The position numbers were made by a program, and so were the translations under genes. From Solicola gregarius (GTDB lineage Bacteria > Actinomycetota > Actinomycetes > Propionibacteriales > Nocardioidaceae), in the NCBI RefSeq assembly GCF_025790165.1, contig NZ_CP094970.1, forward strand, positions 620,001 to 684,000: 64,000 nt of DNA, written 5' to 3'. The first letter of the stretch is position 1, and every line of letters starts with the position of its first letter. The notes under the pieces are model-generated. The model was not told where the DNA came from. It did no database searches and saw only the letters and a list, made by a program, of their open reading frames with translations. Below, one piece after another: positions 53,059 through 61,221 of the stretch.

Positions 53059-54141
53059 TCAGTGCCGCATCTCCGAAGCGTCATTCGTGGACTTCTGCTT
53101 CTCGCCCTGCACAGTCTTGTCCTCCTTCGCAGGTTCGCCGGCACCGCCGTCGCCGTCGGTCGGGGTCGACATGAGCGCGGGCGCGTGCGGCATGGGCAGC
53201 GCCCACACCTGCGGTACGACACCGGGTTCGGCGACCCGGTCACCGATCGCACGATCGAACTTGGAGTCCCGCCACCTGACGCGCGCCAGCGGGTAGACGT
53301 TCCAGGCCTGTTGTCCGGTCCGCAAGGTCGCCGGGACCGAGACCCAGTTCAACGACTGGCGACGGGTCACGAACAGGGGGTCGCCGCTCTGGTCGTACAG
53401 CTGCACGTCGGCGAGCGGATTGCCCTTCGCGTCGTACGCGAACACGTTGCGCACGGGCTGACCGTTCATGCGCAGACCGTTGTCGGGGTGGTGGGCCATC
53501 GGCCTCATACTCGGCGTCGACCACCTCGACTCCGGCTCCGCAGATGCGTGATCGTAGGCGAACGGCGGACCGACGACGGCAGTCACCGAGCCCGCAACAA
53601 CGAGCGCTGGGACCCACCGTCGATCGCGCCATCGACCGCGCCCCCATTGCACGCTGACGATCGTGGCCGCCGCTAGGATCGCCCACCCACGAAGCGAGTG
53701 CGGCAGAACGTTCCCCGGAGAGTTCGGGGCGAAGAGCACGTGCGCGATCTGGTACGCCACCCAGGCGCGGAGAATCCACCACGCCGGTCGCAGCGCGACG
53801 AGGAAGTCGAGCACGGCGGACGTACCGGGTCGTTCGCGCAACCGGTCGACGAAGTCGCGCCAGCGTTGGGCGGTTGCCGAACCGCGGTCACGCAGCCGCC
53901 CGCGCACTCCCTTGACAGGCACCGGTCGCGGCGGCAAGCCGGCCGCGGACCGGAGCTCGGTCGCGTACGCCGCCGGGTCGCCGAGGTCGACGTACCCGGC
54001 GTCGTCGACCCGCTCCTGCAGGTCGGCCTCGAGGTCGCCCGTCAGCTCCTCGAGCTCGTCGGCATCGAGGTCACTCAGCTGTGATCGGACGGAAGCGGCG
54101 AACTCCGCGACGTCTGGATACAGTCGGATCGTGTCGTTCAT
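53059..54141 (-). CDS. DUF1700/HAAS-like membrane protein paired with PadR
   Basis: ATG at 54141 gives 360 residues. The N-terminus (about 1-70, with LDADELEELTGDLEADLQERV and DPAAYATELRSAAGL) matches the HAAS/DUF1700 domain commonly encoded after PadR regulators. Three or four hydrophobic segments follow around 110-200, then a soluble domain. The C-terminus is a low-complexity acidic and Lys-rich tail. It overlaps padR by ATGA. HAAS proteins are thought to be membrane sensors or anti-regulators linked to PadR; the signal is unknown. Confidence 0.8.
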   Translation of the reverse strand: MNDTIRLYPDVAEFAASVRSQLSDLDADELEELTGDLEADLQERVDDAGYVDLGDPAAYATELRSAAGLPPRPVPVKGVRGRLRDRGSATAQRWRDFVDRLRERPGTSAVLDFLVALRPAWWILRAWVAYQIAHVLFAPNSPGNVLPHSLRGWAILAAATIVSVQWGRGRWRDRRWVPALVVAGSVTAVVGPPFAYDHASAEPESRWSTPSMRPMAHHPDNGLRMNGQPVRNVFAYDAKGNPLADVQLYDQSGDPLFVTRRQSLNWVSVPATLRTGQQAWNVYPLARVRWRDSKFDRAIGDRVAEPGVVPQVWALPMPHAPALMSTPTDGDGGAGEPAKEDKTVQGEKQKSTNDASEMRH

Positions 54142-54476
54142 GCTGTCTCCTTCACCGGCTCGGGGTCGAGCAGCGCATTCACCGACGTCGCGAACTCGGA
54201 CCAGTCCTTGCGTTCCGCCTCGAGCCTCGTACGCCCCTCGGCGTTGATGCCGTAGTACTTGCGATGGGGTCCCTCCTCGGACGGGACCACGTACGTCGTC
54301 AGGGCGCCCGCGGCATAGAGCCTGCGCAGGGTCCCGTAGACCGACGCGTCGCCGACCGCGTCGAGCCCGGCCGCACGTAGCCGGCGGACGACGTCGTACC
54401 CGTATCCGTCCTCCTCGTCGACGACCGCCAGCACCGCGACATCGAGAACTCCCTTGAGCAGTTGCGTCGTGTCCAT
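54138..54476 (-). CDS. PadR-family transcriptional regulator
   Basis: The 112-residue protein has the PadR winged helix: LLKGVLDVAVLAVVDEEDGYGYDVVRRLRAAGL, then SVYGTLRRLYAAGALTTYVV and RKYYGINAEG. ATG at 54476 is preceded by AAGGAG. An 18-bp perfect palindrome lies 37-54 bp upstream, a good candidate for its own operator. It is coupled to the downstream DUF1700-like gene by ATGA. It probably represses the pair and releases it on an envelope or drug signal; this is family-level inference. Confidence 0.92.
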   Translation of the reverse strand: MDTTQLLKGVLDVAVLAVVDEEDGYGYDVVRRLRAAGLDAVGDASVYGTLRRLYAAGALTTYVVPSEEGPHRKYYGINAEGRTRLEAERKDWSEFATSVNALLDPEPVKETA

Positions 54477-54512
54477 GGCACTCCTTACTTGCGCGATGGA
54501 CACGACTACACA

Positions 54513-54530
54513 ATGCGCGGTACCGCGCAT
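54513..54530. promoter_or_regulatory. Candidate PadR operator
   Basis: ATGCGCGGTACCGCGCAT is a perfect 18-bp palindrome upstream of padR. Its outer ATGC/GCAT ends resemble PadR-type operators. On the minus strand it lies just ahead of a likely -10, so bound protein would block the promoter. Confidence 0.55.
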
Positions 54531-54592
54531 GCCACGCCGTGGACGGCGTTCTTGGCGGAATGCGCTAGGCGAAGTCGGAGACATTGCACGGC

Positions 54593-54657
54593 AAACGTCC
54601 GCTGTGCATGGTGAATCCGCCATGCACAGCGGACGTTTACCATGTTAACATGGTAAA
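54593..54657. repeat. Nested palindromes after wrbA
   Basis: A perfect hairpin with 19-nt arms at 54593-54611 and 54620-54638 (8-nt loop) overlaps by 3 bp a perfect 22-bp palindrome at 54636-54657 centred on GTTAAC. The element lies between the wrbA stop (54681) and padR. On the wrbA strand the hairpin ends in GACGTTTGCC, so it probably terminates wrbA transcription. The AT-rich 22-bp palindrome also looks like a protein-binding site. Confidence 0.7.
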
Positions 54658-54680
54658 GCGCCAGCGATCGGGCCGGCGCC

Positions 54681-55289
54681 TCAGGCCGCCCGGCCGACCT
54701 TCAGCGCGGCCGCGGTGTCGACCGCGCGTCGGGCCTGGTACCTGGCCGCCTCCACCGCAGTGTCGTCCGGTGGGCCGTCGCCGGACACGTGCGAGGCACC
54801 GTACGGATTTCCGAAGCGGAACTGGACGAGGTCAGCGTAGCCGGGCGGCACGATGATGCCGCCCCAGTGGTAGAAGGTGTTGCTCAATGCCAGGATCGTC
54901 GACTCCTGGCCGCCGTGCGGGGTGGAGCTGGCGGTGAAGGCGGAGTACACCTTGTCGGCGAGCGCGCCCTGCGCCCACAGCGGGCCCACCGAGTCGACGA
55001 AAGCCCGGAGCTGGCTGGCGGGGTTGCCGAACCGGGTCGGCGTACCGAACAGCACCGCCTCCGCCCAGGCCAGGTCGTCGAGGGTGGCCTCGGCGACGTC
55101 GGCGGTGTCCTGGATGTGCTGCGCCCACACGGGGTTGGCGGCGATCGCCTCCCGCGGTGCCAGCTCGGCGACCTTGCGCAGGCGTACCTCTGCGCCGGCC
55201 TTCTCGGCGCCTTCGGCGGCGGCCGTCGCCAGCGAATGCACGGTGCCGGTAGCGCTGTAATAGATGACTGCGGTTCTCACTGGTTCCAT
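54681..55289 (-). CDS. wrbA: NAD(P)H:quinone oxidoreductase WrbA
   Basis: The 202-residue flavodoxin-like protein has VIYYSATGTVHSLA (FMN phosphate loop), GTPTRFGNPASQLRAFVD, and STPHGGQESTILAL with the WrbA-type insert, then YHWGGIIVPPGY. It reduces quinones by two electrons, avoiding semiquinone stress. The ATG at 55289 is isolated from neighbours on both sides by long hairpins, so it is probably a single-gene transcript. Confidence 0.93.
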   Translation of the reverse strand: MEPVRTAVIYYSATGTVHSLATAAAEGAEKAGAEVRLRKVAELAPREAIAANPVWAQHIQDTADVAEATLDDLAWAEAVLFGTPTRFGNPASQLRAFVDSVGPLWAQGALADKVYSAFTASSTPHGGQESTILALSNTFYHWGGIIVPPGYADLVQFRFGNPYGASHVSGDGPPDDTAVEAARYQARRAVDTAAALKVGRAA

Positions 55290-55333
55290 GCTCGTCCGAC
55301 GACGCAGCGCGTACGTCTGTGAGGCCGGCCCGG

Positions 55334-55400
55334 GTCGCCGAGGTACGTCGTCGTGCCAATAGCGGCTGCTCCTATTGGCAGGACGGCGTACCTCGGCGAC
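55334..55400. repeat. Long near-perfect hairpin downstream of the amidase gene
   Basis: Arms at 55334-55362 and 55372-55400 pair over 29 bp with two mismatches around a 9-nt loop (CGGCTGCTC). The hairpin starts 10 bp after the stop of the six-gene molybdenum hydroxylase operon and ends 45 bp before the wrbA start codon. It is probably the operon terminator but has no U-tract. Confidence 0.75.
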
Positions 55401-55409
55401 AGGTGCGGC

Positions 55410-56816
55410 TCAGATCGGCGGGCGGCGCGCACCCACCTGGGTGAGCTGTTCGTACGCGTGCGCGATCTCGAGCAGCCGACGCTCTCCGTGCGGCGGAGCG
55501 ACCAGCTGCAGACCGACCGGCCAGCCCTCGTCGGTGAAGCCGGCCGGCACGGAGATCGCCGGGCAACCGGTCACCGTGATGACGTACGCCGACCGCATCC
55601 AGTCGAGGTACGTGTCCTGCGCGTGTCCGTTGATCGCGTCGGGGTACTCCTGATCCGCCGGGAACGGCGGCACCTGGCTCACCGGCATCGCCAGTACGTC
55701 ATAGCGCTCGAAGAATTCCCGGGTGCGCTCGAAGAGCTGCGTACGCAGGCCGAACGCGCGCGCGACGTCAGCACCGGACAGCGACTCACCCGCGCGAATG
55801 TTGTCGGCCAACGACGCCTTGAATCCGTCGGGATTCTCGGCGAGCGCCCGCCCGTGCGCGAACTGGAACTGCCAGGCGCGCAGTGTCCGGAACACCTCGT
55901 CGGCACCCGCGAGATCCGGGTAAGCGTCGTCGACCGATGCACCCGCACCGGTGAAGACGGAGCGCTGCGCGTCGACGACCTCCGCCACCGACACGTCCAC
56001 GTCGAACGCACCACCGAGGTCGGTCGACAGCGCCACGCGTACGCCGCCCAGGTCGCCGTCGAACGGCGCGGCGAGCTCCGCGCCCGGAGTCTCGAGCGCG
56101 ATGGGCGAGCGAGTCGTCGGACCGGCCATCGCCGACAGCAGGAGTGCGAGGTCGGCGACGTTGCGCGCCATCGGCCCGGCGACCGACAGCGTCTCCCAGG
56201 CGTTGGCGGCCGGCCACGTCGGAACTCGGCCGGCGCTGGGCCGAAGGCCGACGACGTTGCAGAACGACGCCGGGTTGCGCAGCGAGCCGCCCATGTCGCT
56301 GCCGTCGGCGAGCGGCACCATGCCCGCGGCGAGCGCGGCCGCCGCGCCACCGCTCGAACCACCAGCCGAGCGAGTCGGGTCGTACGGGTTGTGCGTCGTG
56401 CCGAAGATCGGATTGAACGTATGCGACCCGGCCGCCCACTCCGGCACGTTCGTCTTGCCGATCGTGATCGCGCCCGCCGCGCGTACCCGCTCGACGACGA
56501 GGTCGTCGCGCTCGGGCACGTTGTCGGCCATCAGCGGCGAGCCGTACGTCGTGCGCCAGCCGGCGACCGCGTGCGTGTCCTTGAACGCGAACGGCAAGCC
56601 GTGCAGAGGGCCGACGTCATCGCCGCGCGCCAGCCGATCGTCGGCCTCGCGTGCAGCGGCGCGGGCGCGCTCCATATCGAGGCTGACGATCGCGTTGATC
56701 TGCTCGTTGGCCTGCTCGATGCGGTCGAGGTGCGCGTCGAGCAGCTCGCGCGCGGAGATCCGCTTCGTACGAAGGGCGACCACCATGCCGCGCGCAGTGC
56801 CGAAGGTGTCAACCAC
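55410..56816 (-). CDS. Amidase-signature family amidase
   Basis: GTG at 56816 gives 468 residues. The Ser-cisSer-Lys triad is complete: K79 in PFAFKDTHAV, a cis-Ser in AGGSSGGAAAALAAG (S154/S155), and the nucleophile S178 in DGSDMGGSLR. The C-terminus is also typical (GCPAISVPAGFTDEGWPVGLQLVAP). It is the last gene of the operon, overlapping coxG by 8 bp. Substrate is unknown; hydrolysis of a linear ureide such as ureidomalonate would fit the rest of the operon, but amidase-family specificity is not predictable. Confidence 0.93.
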   Translation of the reverse strand: MVDTFGTARGMVVALRTKRISARELLDAHLDRIEQANEQINAIVSLDMERARAAAREADDRLARGDDVGPLHGLPFAFKDTHAVAGWRTTYGSPLMADNVPERDDLVVERVRAAGAITIGKTNVPEWAAGSHTFNPIFGTTHNPYDPTRSAGGSSGGAAAALAAGMVPLADGSDMGGSLRNPASFCNVVGLRPSAGRVPTWPAANAWETLSVAGPMARNVADLALLLSAMAGPTTRSPIALETPGAELAAPFDGDLGGVRVALSTDLGGAFDVDVSVAEVVDAQRSVFTGAGASVDDAYPDLAGADEVFRTLRAWQFQFAHGRALAENPDGFKASLADNIRAGESLSGADVARAFGLRTQLFERTREFFERYDVLAMPVSQVPPFPADQEYPDAINGHAQDTYLDWMRSAYVITVTGCPAISVPAGFTDEGWPVGLQLVAPPHGERRLLEIAHAYEQLTQVGARRPPI

Positions 56817-57432
56817 GCCGACGCCCGAACAGCCCACCGACGACGACTCCCGCGAGCACGAGTCCGGCACCGAGGAGTACACCCTTGATGAACTCGTCGG
56901 GCGCGCCGACGACCGTACGCACCGGCGCGGTGAAGGTCTGGCCGGCGACAGGCGGGGTCGGCTCCCCCGCCTCCGAAGCCTCGACCGGCGTCGCGCCGTT
57001 GAGCACATCGTCGACGGACCCGAAGAACTCGCCCGCCATCCGCTTGCTCACCGAGGTCAGCATCCGCTGGCCGACCCCGCCGACCATGCCTCCCACGACG
57101 GCATCGGCCGCGTACGTCAGCCGCGTGGTGCCGTCGCCGGCGTCGGCGAACCCGACCGCGACGTCGGCCGAGACGGTGCCGGGCGCACCGGACCCGGCGG
57201 CACGCATCACCAGGGACTCATGCGGCCTCAGATCGCTGAGTTCACACGTACCCGCGTACGTGCCCTTGATCGACGCGACTCCCGCGGTGATCGTCATGGC
57301 GTACGCGTTGTCGCCGGTCGTCTCCAGCCGCTCGCATCCGGGGATGGTGCGGACGAGTACCTGCGGGTCGAGCAGGGCGTTCCACACCTTCTCGACGGGG
57401 GCGTTGAGGACTGCCTCACCGGCTACCTTCAT
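56809..57432 (-). CDS. CoxG-type SRPBCC protein
   Basis: The 207-residue protein has a START/SRPBCC domain (AVLNAPVEKVWNALLDPQVLVRTIPGCERLE, then RMLTSVSKRMAGEFFGSVDDVL). A C-terminal membrane helix (LLGAGLVLAGVVVGGLFGRRRG) follows a Pro/Ala linker. CoxG proteins help maturation or membrane anchoring of molybdenum hydroxylases. It sits between coxL and the amidase, overlapping both. Confidence 0.93.
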   Translation of the reverse strand: MKVAGEAVLNAPVEKVWNALLDPQVLVRTIPGCERLETTGDNAYAMTITAGVASIKGTYAGTCELSDLRPHESLVMRAAGSGAPGTVSADVAVGFADAGDGTTRLTYAADAVVGGMVGGVGQRMLTSVSKRMAGEFFGSVDDVLNGATPVEASEAGEPTPPVAGQTFTAPVRTVVGAPDEFIKGVLLGAGLVLAGVVVGGLFGRRRG

Positions 57433-59831
57433 GGACGCTCACTTCTCTCGGGACGGACTCTCGCGTGACGGAGCCGGAGCTCGTAGAGCTCCGACGGGGA
57501 GATGGGCATCGAGGTGATCGGAATGCCCTCGGCATCCTCGATCGCCGACGCGAACAGCGCCGCAGACGGGATGACGCCGGCCTCGCCGGCACCCTTGAGC
57601 CCGAGCGGGTTGAGCGGCGACGGAGTCTCGAGATGGTCGATCTCGATCGTCTTCGGCACCTCGGTGACGTACGGCATCAGGAAGTCCATGAACGAGGCGT
57701 TCTGCAGCTGCCCGTGCTCGTCGTATGCCATCCGCTCGTACAGCGCGCCGCCCACCCCCTGCGCGACACCGCCGTGGATCTGGCCCTCGACGATCATCGG
57801 GTTGATCAGCTTGCCGCAGTCGTGCACGACCGCATAGCGAAGGATCTTGATCTCCGCGGTCTCGGGGTCGGTCTCGACGACCACGGCGTGCATGCCGCTC
57901 GCGAACGTCGAACGTGGCGGCGAGTAGAAGTCCTTGCCCTCGAGCCCGGGCTCGTCGTCCTCGTCGACCGGCGGCTTGTCGGGGTCGCCGACCACGAACT
58001 GGGTCGCGGCCTTGGACGCCTCGTCGAACGCATACCGCAACGGGTTCGACAACACCGCGACAGTGCCGAGTGCGATCTCGGTGCTCGGCGCGCCCTTGAC
58101 CCGTACGACGCCGTCGGTGATCTCGAGATCGTCGACGTTGGCCTCGAGTGCGTCGGCGGCGATGCGCAGCGCCTTCGCGCGTACGTTGCGTGCTGCCAGC
58201 GCGATCGCCGAGCCGCTCATCACCGCTGCGCGAGAGGCGAACGTACCGACGGAGTACGGCGAGCGCCGCGTGTCGCCCGTGACCACCTCGACGTCCTCGA
58301 GAGGTACGCCGAGCTCGTCGGCGACGATCTGCGCGAACGCCGTCTGGTGGCCCTGCCCCTGAGTGGTCAGGCCCGTTGACACCTTGACCTTGCCGCTCGT
58401 CTCGATGTGGACGTGCCCACCCTCGTACGGCCCGACTCCCGTGCCCTCGACGTAGCAGGCCATGCCGATGCCGACGTTGCGGCCTTCGGCGCGCGCCTCG
58501 TCGCGTACCTTCTCGAAGTCGTCCCAGCCGATCAGGTCGCGGAGCTTCTCGAGCGAGGCTGGATAGTCGCCGGAGTCGTAGACGAGCGGGCGGCCGTCCT
58601 GAAACAACAACCCGTGGTCGTACGGGAACTCGTCGGGCTGGATGAAGTTGGCGGCACGTACCTCCGCACGGTCTTTGCCGAGGTACGCGGCGATGGCGTC
58701 CATCGTGCGCTCCATCGCGTACACGCCCTGCGGCCGGCCGGCGCCGCGGTACGGCGTGACGATGACGGTGTTGGTGTAGAGGCTGTCGAACACGACGGAG
58801 TAGTTCTGTGGCTTGTACGGACCGAGGAGCTGCGTCGAGGTGATGATCGGGACGATCAGTCCGTACGGCGTGTACGCGCCGTTGTCGTGCCAGAACCGCA
58901 CCGAGAGGCCGAGCAACCTGCCGTCGTCGTCGAAGCCGACGTCGATGTGCTGCAGCTGGCCGCGCTCGTGCGCGGAGGAGATGAAGTGCTCGCGGCGGTC
59001 CTCGGTGAACTTCACCGGCCGCCCGAGCGCCCGCGCCGCAAGGGGTACGAGCACCTCCTCCGGCCACGGGTGCACGATCTTGACACCGAACCCGCCGCCG
59101 ACGTCGGGGGTCATCACGTCGACCTGGCCGAGGTCGAGCTCGAGCTTGTTGGCGACGGCGGCGCGTACGCCGGTGGACGTCTGGGTGGACGTCCACACCT
59201 GCATGCGCTGGGTGTCGGTGTCCCAGCGGGCGACGGTGCCGCGACCCTCCAGCGGCATCGACGCGCTGCGCTCGACCTCGAGGTCGATGCTCAGGGTGTG
59301 CGGAGCGTCGGCGATCGCCTGCTCGGCATTGCCCGCGGACTGCTCCATGTGCGCGGCGACGTTGCCCGGAACCTCATCGTGTACGAGGTTCTCGGCAGCG
59401 CGTGCCGCCTCGACACCGACGACGGGGGGCAGGAACTCGTACTCCACCTGGATGCGGGAGACGGCGTCTTCGGCGACGTAGCGGTCGACCGCGACGACGA
59501 AGGCGATCGCCTCACCGACGTAGTTGACCTCCTCCTTGGCGAGCGCGTACTGCGTACGCCCATGCGTCAACGTGGGATGCGGGATCAGCAACGGCAGGGG
59601 CTCGGCGAGCGGGCCCGTCAGGTCGTCGTACGTGTAGACGGCGAGGACGCCCTCGACGTCGAGCACCGCATCGACGTCGATATCGGCGATGCGCGCGTGC
59701 GCGTGTGGGCTGCGCAGGACTGCCGCGTGCAGCGCGTCGGGCATCAGGTCATCGGTGTAGCGGCCGTTGCCGCGCAGGAAGCGGTCGTCTTCGACGCGGG
59801 CGACCTTCTCGCCGAACAGCTTCGTCGTCAT
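57429..59831 (-). CDS. Xanthine dehydrogenase-family molybdenum-binding large subunit
   Basis: The 800-residue protein is the catalytic subunit that carries the molybdopterin cytosine dinucleotide cofactor. N-terminal (about 10-120) and cofactor-binding parts are present, with GGGFGVKI, TPYRGAGRPQGVYAMERTMD and the C-terminal PLGLKGAGEAGVIPSAAL. The last contains the conserved Glu used as base. The loop reads PYRGAGR, not the AYxCSFR of true CO dehydrogenase, so it is not a CO oxidiser. The oxidised substrate is unknown; a heterocycle imported by the permease is likely. ATGA overlaps link it to coxS and coxG. Confidence 0.93.
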   Translation of the reverse strand: MTTKLFGEKVARVEDDRFLRGNGRYTDDLMPDALHAAVLRSPHAHARIADIDVDAVLDVEGVLAVYTYDDLTGPLAEPLPLLIPHPTLTHGRTQYALAKEEVNYVGEAIAFVVAVDRYVAEDAVSRIQVEYEFLPPVVGVEAARAAENLVHDEVPGNVAAHMEQSAGNAEQAIADAPHTLSIDLEVERSASMPLEGRGTVARWDTDTQRMQVWTSTQTSTGVRAAVANKLELDLGQVDVMTPDVGGGFGVKIVHPWPEEVLVPLAARALGRPVKFTEDRREHFISSAHERGQLQHIDVGFDDDGRLLGLSVRFWHDNGAYTPYGLIVPIITSTQLLGPYKPQNYSVVFDSLYTNTVIVTPYRGAGRPQGVYAMERTMDAIAAYLGKDRAEVRAANFIQPDEFPYDHGLLFQDGRPLVYDSGDYPASLEKLRDLIGWDDFEKVRDEARAEGRNVGIGMACYVEGTGVGPYEGGHVHIETSGKVKVSTGLTTQGQGHQTAFAQIVADELGVPLEDVEVVTGDTRRSPYSVGTFASRAAVMSGSAIALAARNVRAKALRIAADALEANVDDLEITDGVVRVKGAPSTEIALGTVAVLSNPLRYAFDEASKAATQFVVGDPDKPPVDEDDEPGLEGKDFYSPPRSTFASGMHAVVVETDPETAEIKILRYAVVHDCGKLINPMIVEGQIHGGVAQGVGGALYERMAYDEHGQLQNASFMDFLMPYVTEVPKTIEIDHLETPSPLNPLGLKGAGEAGVIPSAALFASAIEDAEGIPITSMPISPSELYELRLRHARVRPERSERP

Positions 59832-60340
59832 TGCGCGCTCCCCGGCGCGTCGTCGCGAGCGATCTCGGCCGCGCGGGTCACGGCCTTGACGATGTTCTGG
59901 TAGCCCGTGCAGCGGCAGAGGTTGCCGGCGATCATCTCGCGCGCGTCGTCATCGGTCGGCTCGGGGTTCTCCTTGATGCCTGCCGTGATCGTGGTGAGGA
60001 AGCCCGGCGTGCAGAAGCCGCACTGCAGTCCGTGACAATCCTTGAACGCCTGCTGCACCGGACCGAGCGAGCCGTCGGCGTTCGTGAGCCCTTCCACGGT
60101 GGTGATCTCGTACTCCTGCGCCGCGACGGCCAACAGCAGGCACGCCCGCATCGGCTCACCGTCGACGAGAATCGTGCAGGCACCACACACACCGTGCTCG
60201 CAGCCGACGTGTGTGCCCGTCAACCCGAGGTCATGACGCAGTGCATCGCTCAGCAGTCGCCGGGCCGGCACCGTCACGTCGTACGCCATGCCGTTGACGC
60301 GGAGCCGCACGTCGTACGTCTCTTCGGTGGTTGCGGTCAT
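59828..60340 (-). CDS. Molybdenum hydroxylase small [2Fe-2S] subunit
   Basis: The 170-residue protein has two [2Fe-2S] clusters. A plant-type motif is C..GVCGACTI with a later Cys (MRAC), and the second domain has CGFCTPG and LCRCTGYQ. It transfers electrons from the molybdenum site to the FAD subunit. ATG at 60340 overlaps the coxM stop. No twin-arginine signal is visible. Confidence 0.95.
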   Translation of the reverse strand: MTATTEETYDVRLRVNGMAYDVTVPARRLLSDALRHDLGLTGTHVGCEHGVCGACTILVDGEPMRACLLLAVAAQEYEITTVEGLTNADGSLGPVQQAFKDCHGLQCGFCTPGFLTTITAGIKENPEPTDDDAREMIAGNLCRCTGYQNIVKAVTRAAEIARDDAPGSAQ

Positions 60341-61221
60341 GCGCTGACTCCTGTCCTTCGCGCGAGGCAGTCGTCGTGTGCCTCGCGTACCGCCCGCGTC
60401 GTGAGCACCCGAGCGAGCTGGCGCCGGTAGTCGGCGGAGGCGTGGATGTCGGTCTCCGGCTCGAGCGACCCGAGCGCGAGCTCGGCGGCGTCGTCGACCG
60501 CTCGGTCGGTGAACGAGCCGTCCATGAACACCTCCGATACGTCGACGACCGTCGGCGTATCGCACACCGAGAGATAGCCCGTACGTACCGCGGTGATCGC
60601 GCCGGTGTGGTCTGTCGCGACCAGCGCGGCGACCCCGCAGAGCGCGTAGTCGCCATGCCTGCGGGCGATCTCGGTGAACCCGACACCCGTGTTGGCGGCG
60701 AGCGCCGGTACGTACGCATCCGTCGCGATCTCACCAGGCCTCAACGAGGTTTCGAGCGGGCCGACGAACAGCTCGCGCGCGGAGATGGTGCGAGTGCCGG
60801 CCGCCGACGCCGCCGTGACCGTGCCGTCGAGCAGCGCGAGCACCACCGGCATCTCGGCCGACGCGTCGGCGTGCACGATCGAGCCGAGCGTCGTACCGCG
60901 GTTGCGGATCGTCGGATGAGCGACGTACCCGAGGGCCTTCGCAAGCAGCGGCTGCACGCGTCCGGCATCGACATCGGCGAGCAGCCGCGCGTGGCGTACG
61001 TTCGCGCCGAACCGTACCCCGGCCGCGTCGACCTCGAGGCGGTCGAGCTCGGCGATGCCGTTGATGTCGATCAGCATCGACGGTGCCGCGAGCCGCATCG
61101 AGAGCAGCGGAATGAGGCTCTGTCCGCCGGCGAGTACCTTGGCATCGGGCTCGCCGGCGTACGTCGTGAGCGCCTCGTCGAGCGTCGTCGGTCGGCGGTA
61201 CGAGAACGGTGCGGGCTTCAC
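60337..61221 (-). CDS. Molybdenum hydroxylase medium FAD subunit
   Basis: The 294-residue protein has the FAD-binding text KVLAGGQSLIPLLSMRLA near residue 30, and the second loop TIRNRGTTLGSIVHADASAEM. It has no xanthine dehydrogenase-specific N-terminal iron-sulfur part, as in the three-subunit enzymes. The start overlaps the permease stop (ATGA). Order permease, CoxM, CoxS, CoxL. Confidence 0.95.
   Translation of the reverse strand: MKPAPFSYRRPTTLDEALTTYAGEPDAKVLAGGQSLIPLLSMRLAAPSMLIDINGIAELDRLEVDAAGVRFGANVRHARLLADVDAGRVQPLLAKALGYVAHPTIRNRGTTLGSIVHADASAEMPVVLALLDGTVTAASAAGTRTISARELFVGPLETSLRPGEIATDAYVPALAANTGVGFTEIARRHGDYALCGVAALVATDHTGAITAVRTGYLSVCDTPTVVDVSEVFMDGSFTDRAVDDAAELALGSLEPETDIHASADYRRQLARVLTTRAVREAHDDCLARRTGVSA

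Noticed and set aside
57429-61221. Aerobic carbon monoxide dehydrogenase
   Set aside because: The large subunit has PYRGAGR in place of the AYxCSFR loop needed for CO oxidation.
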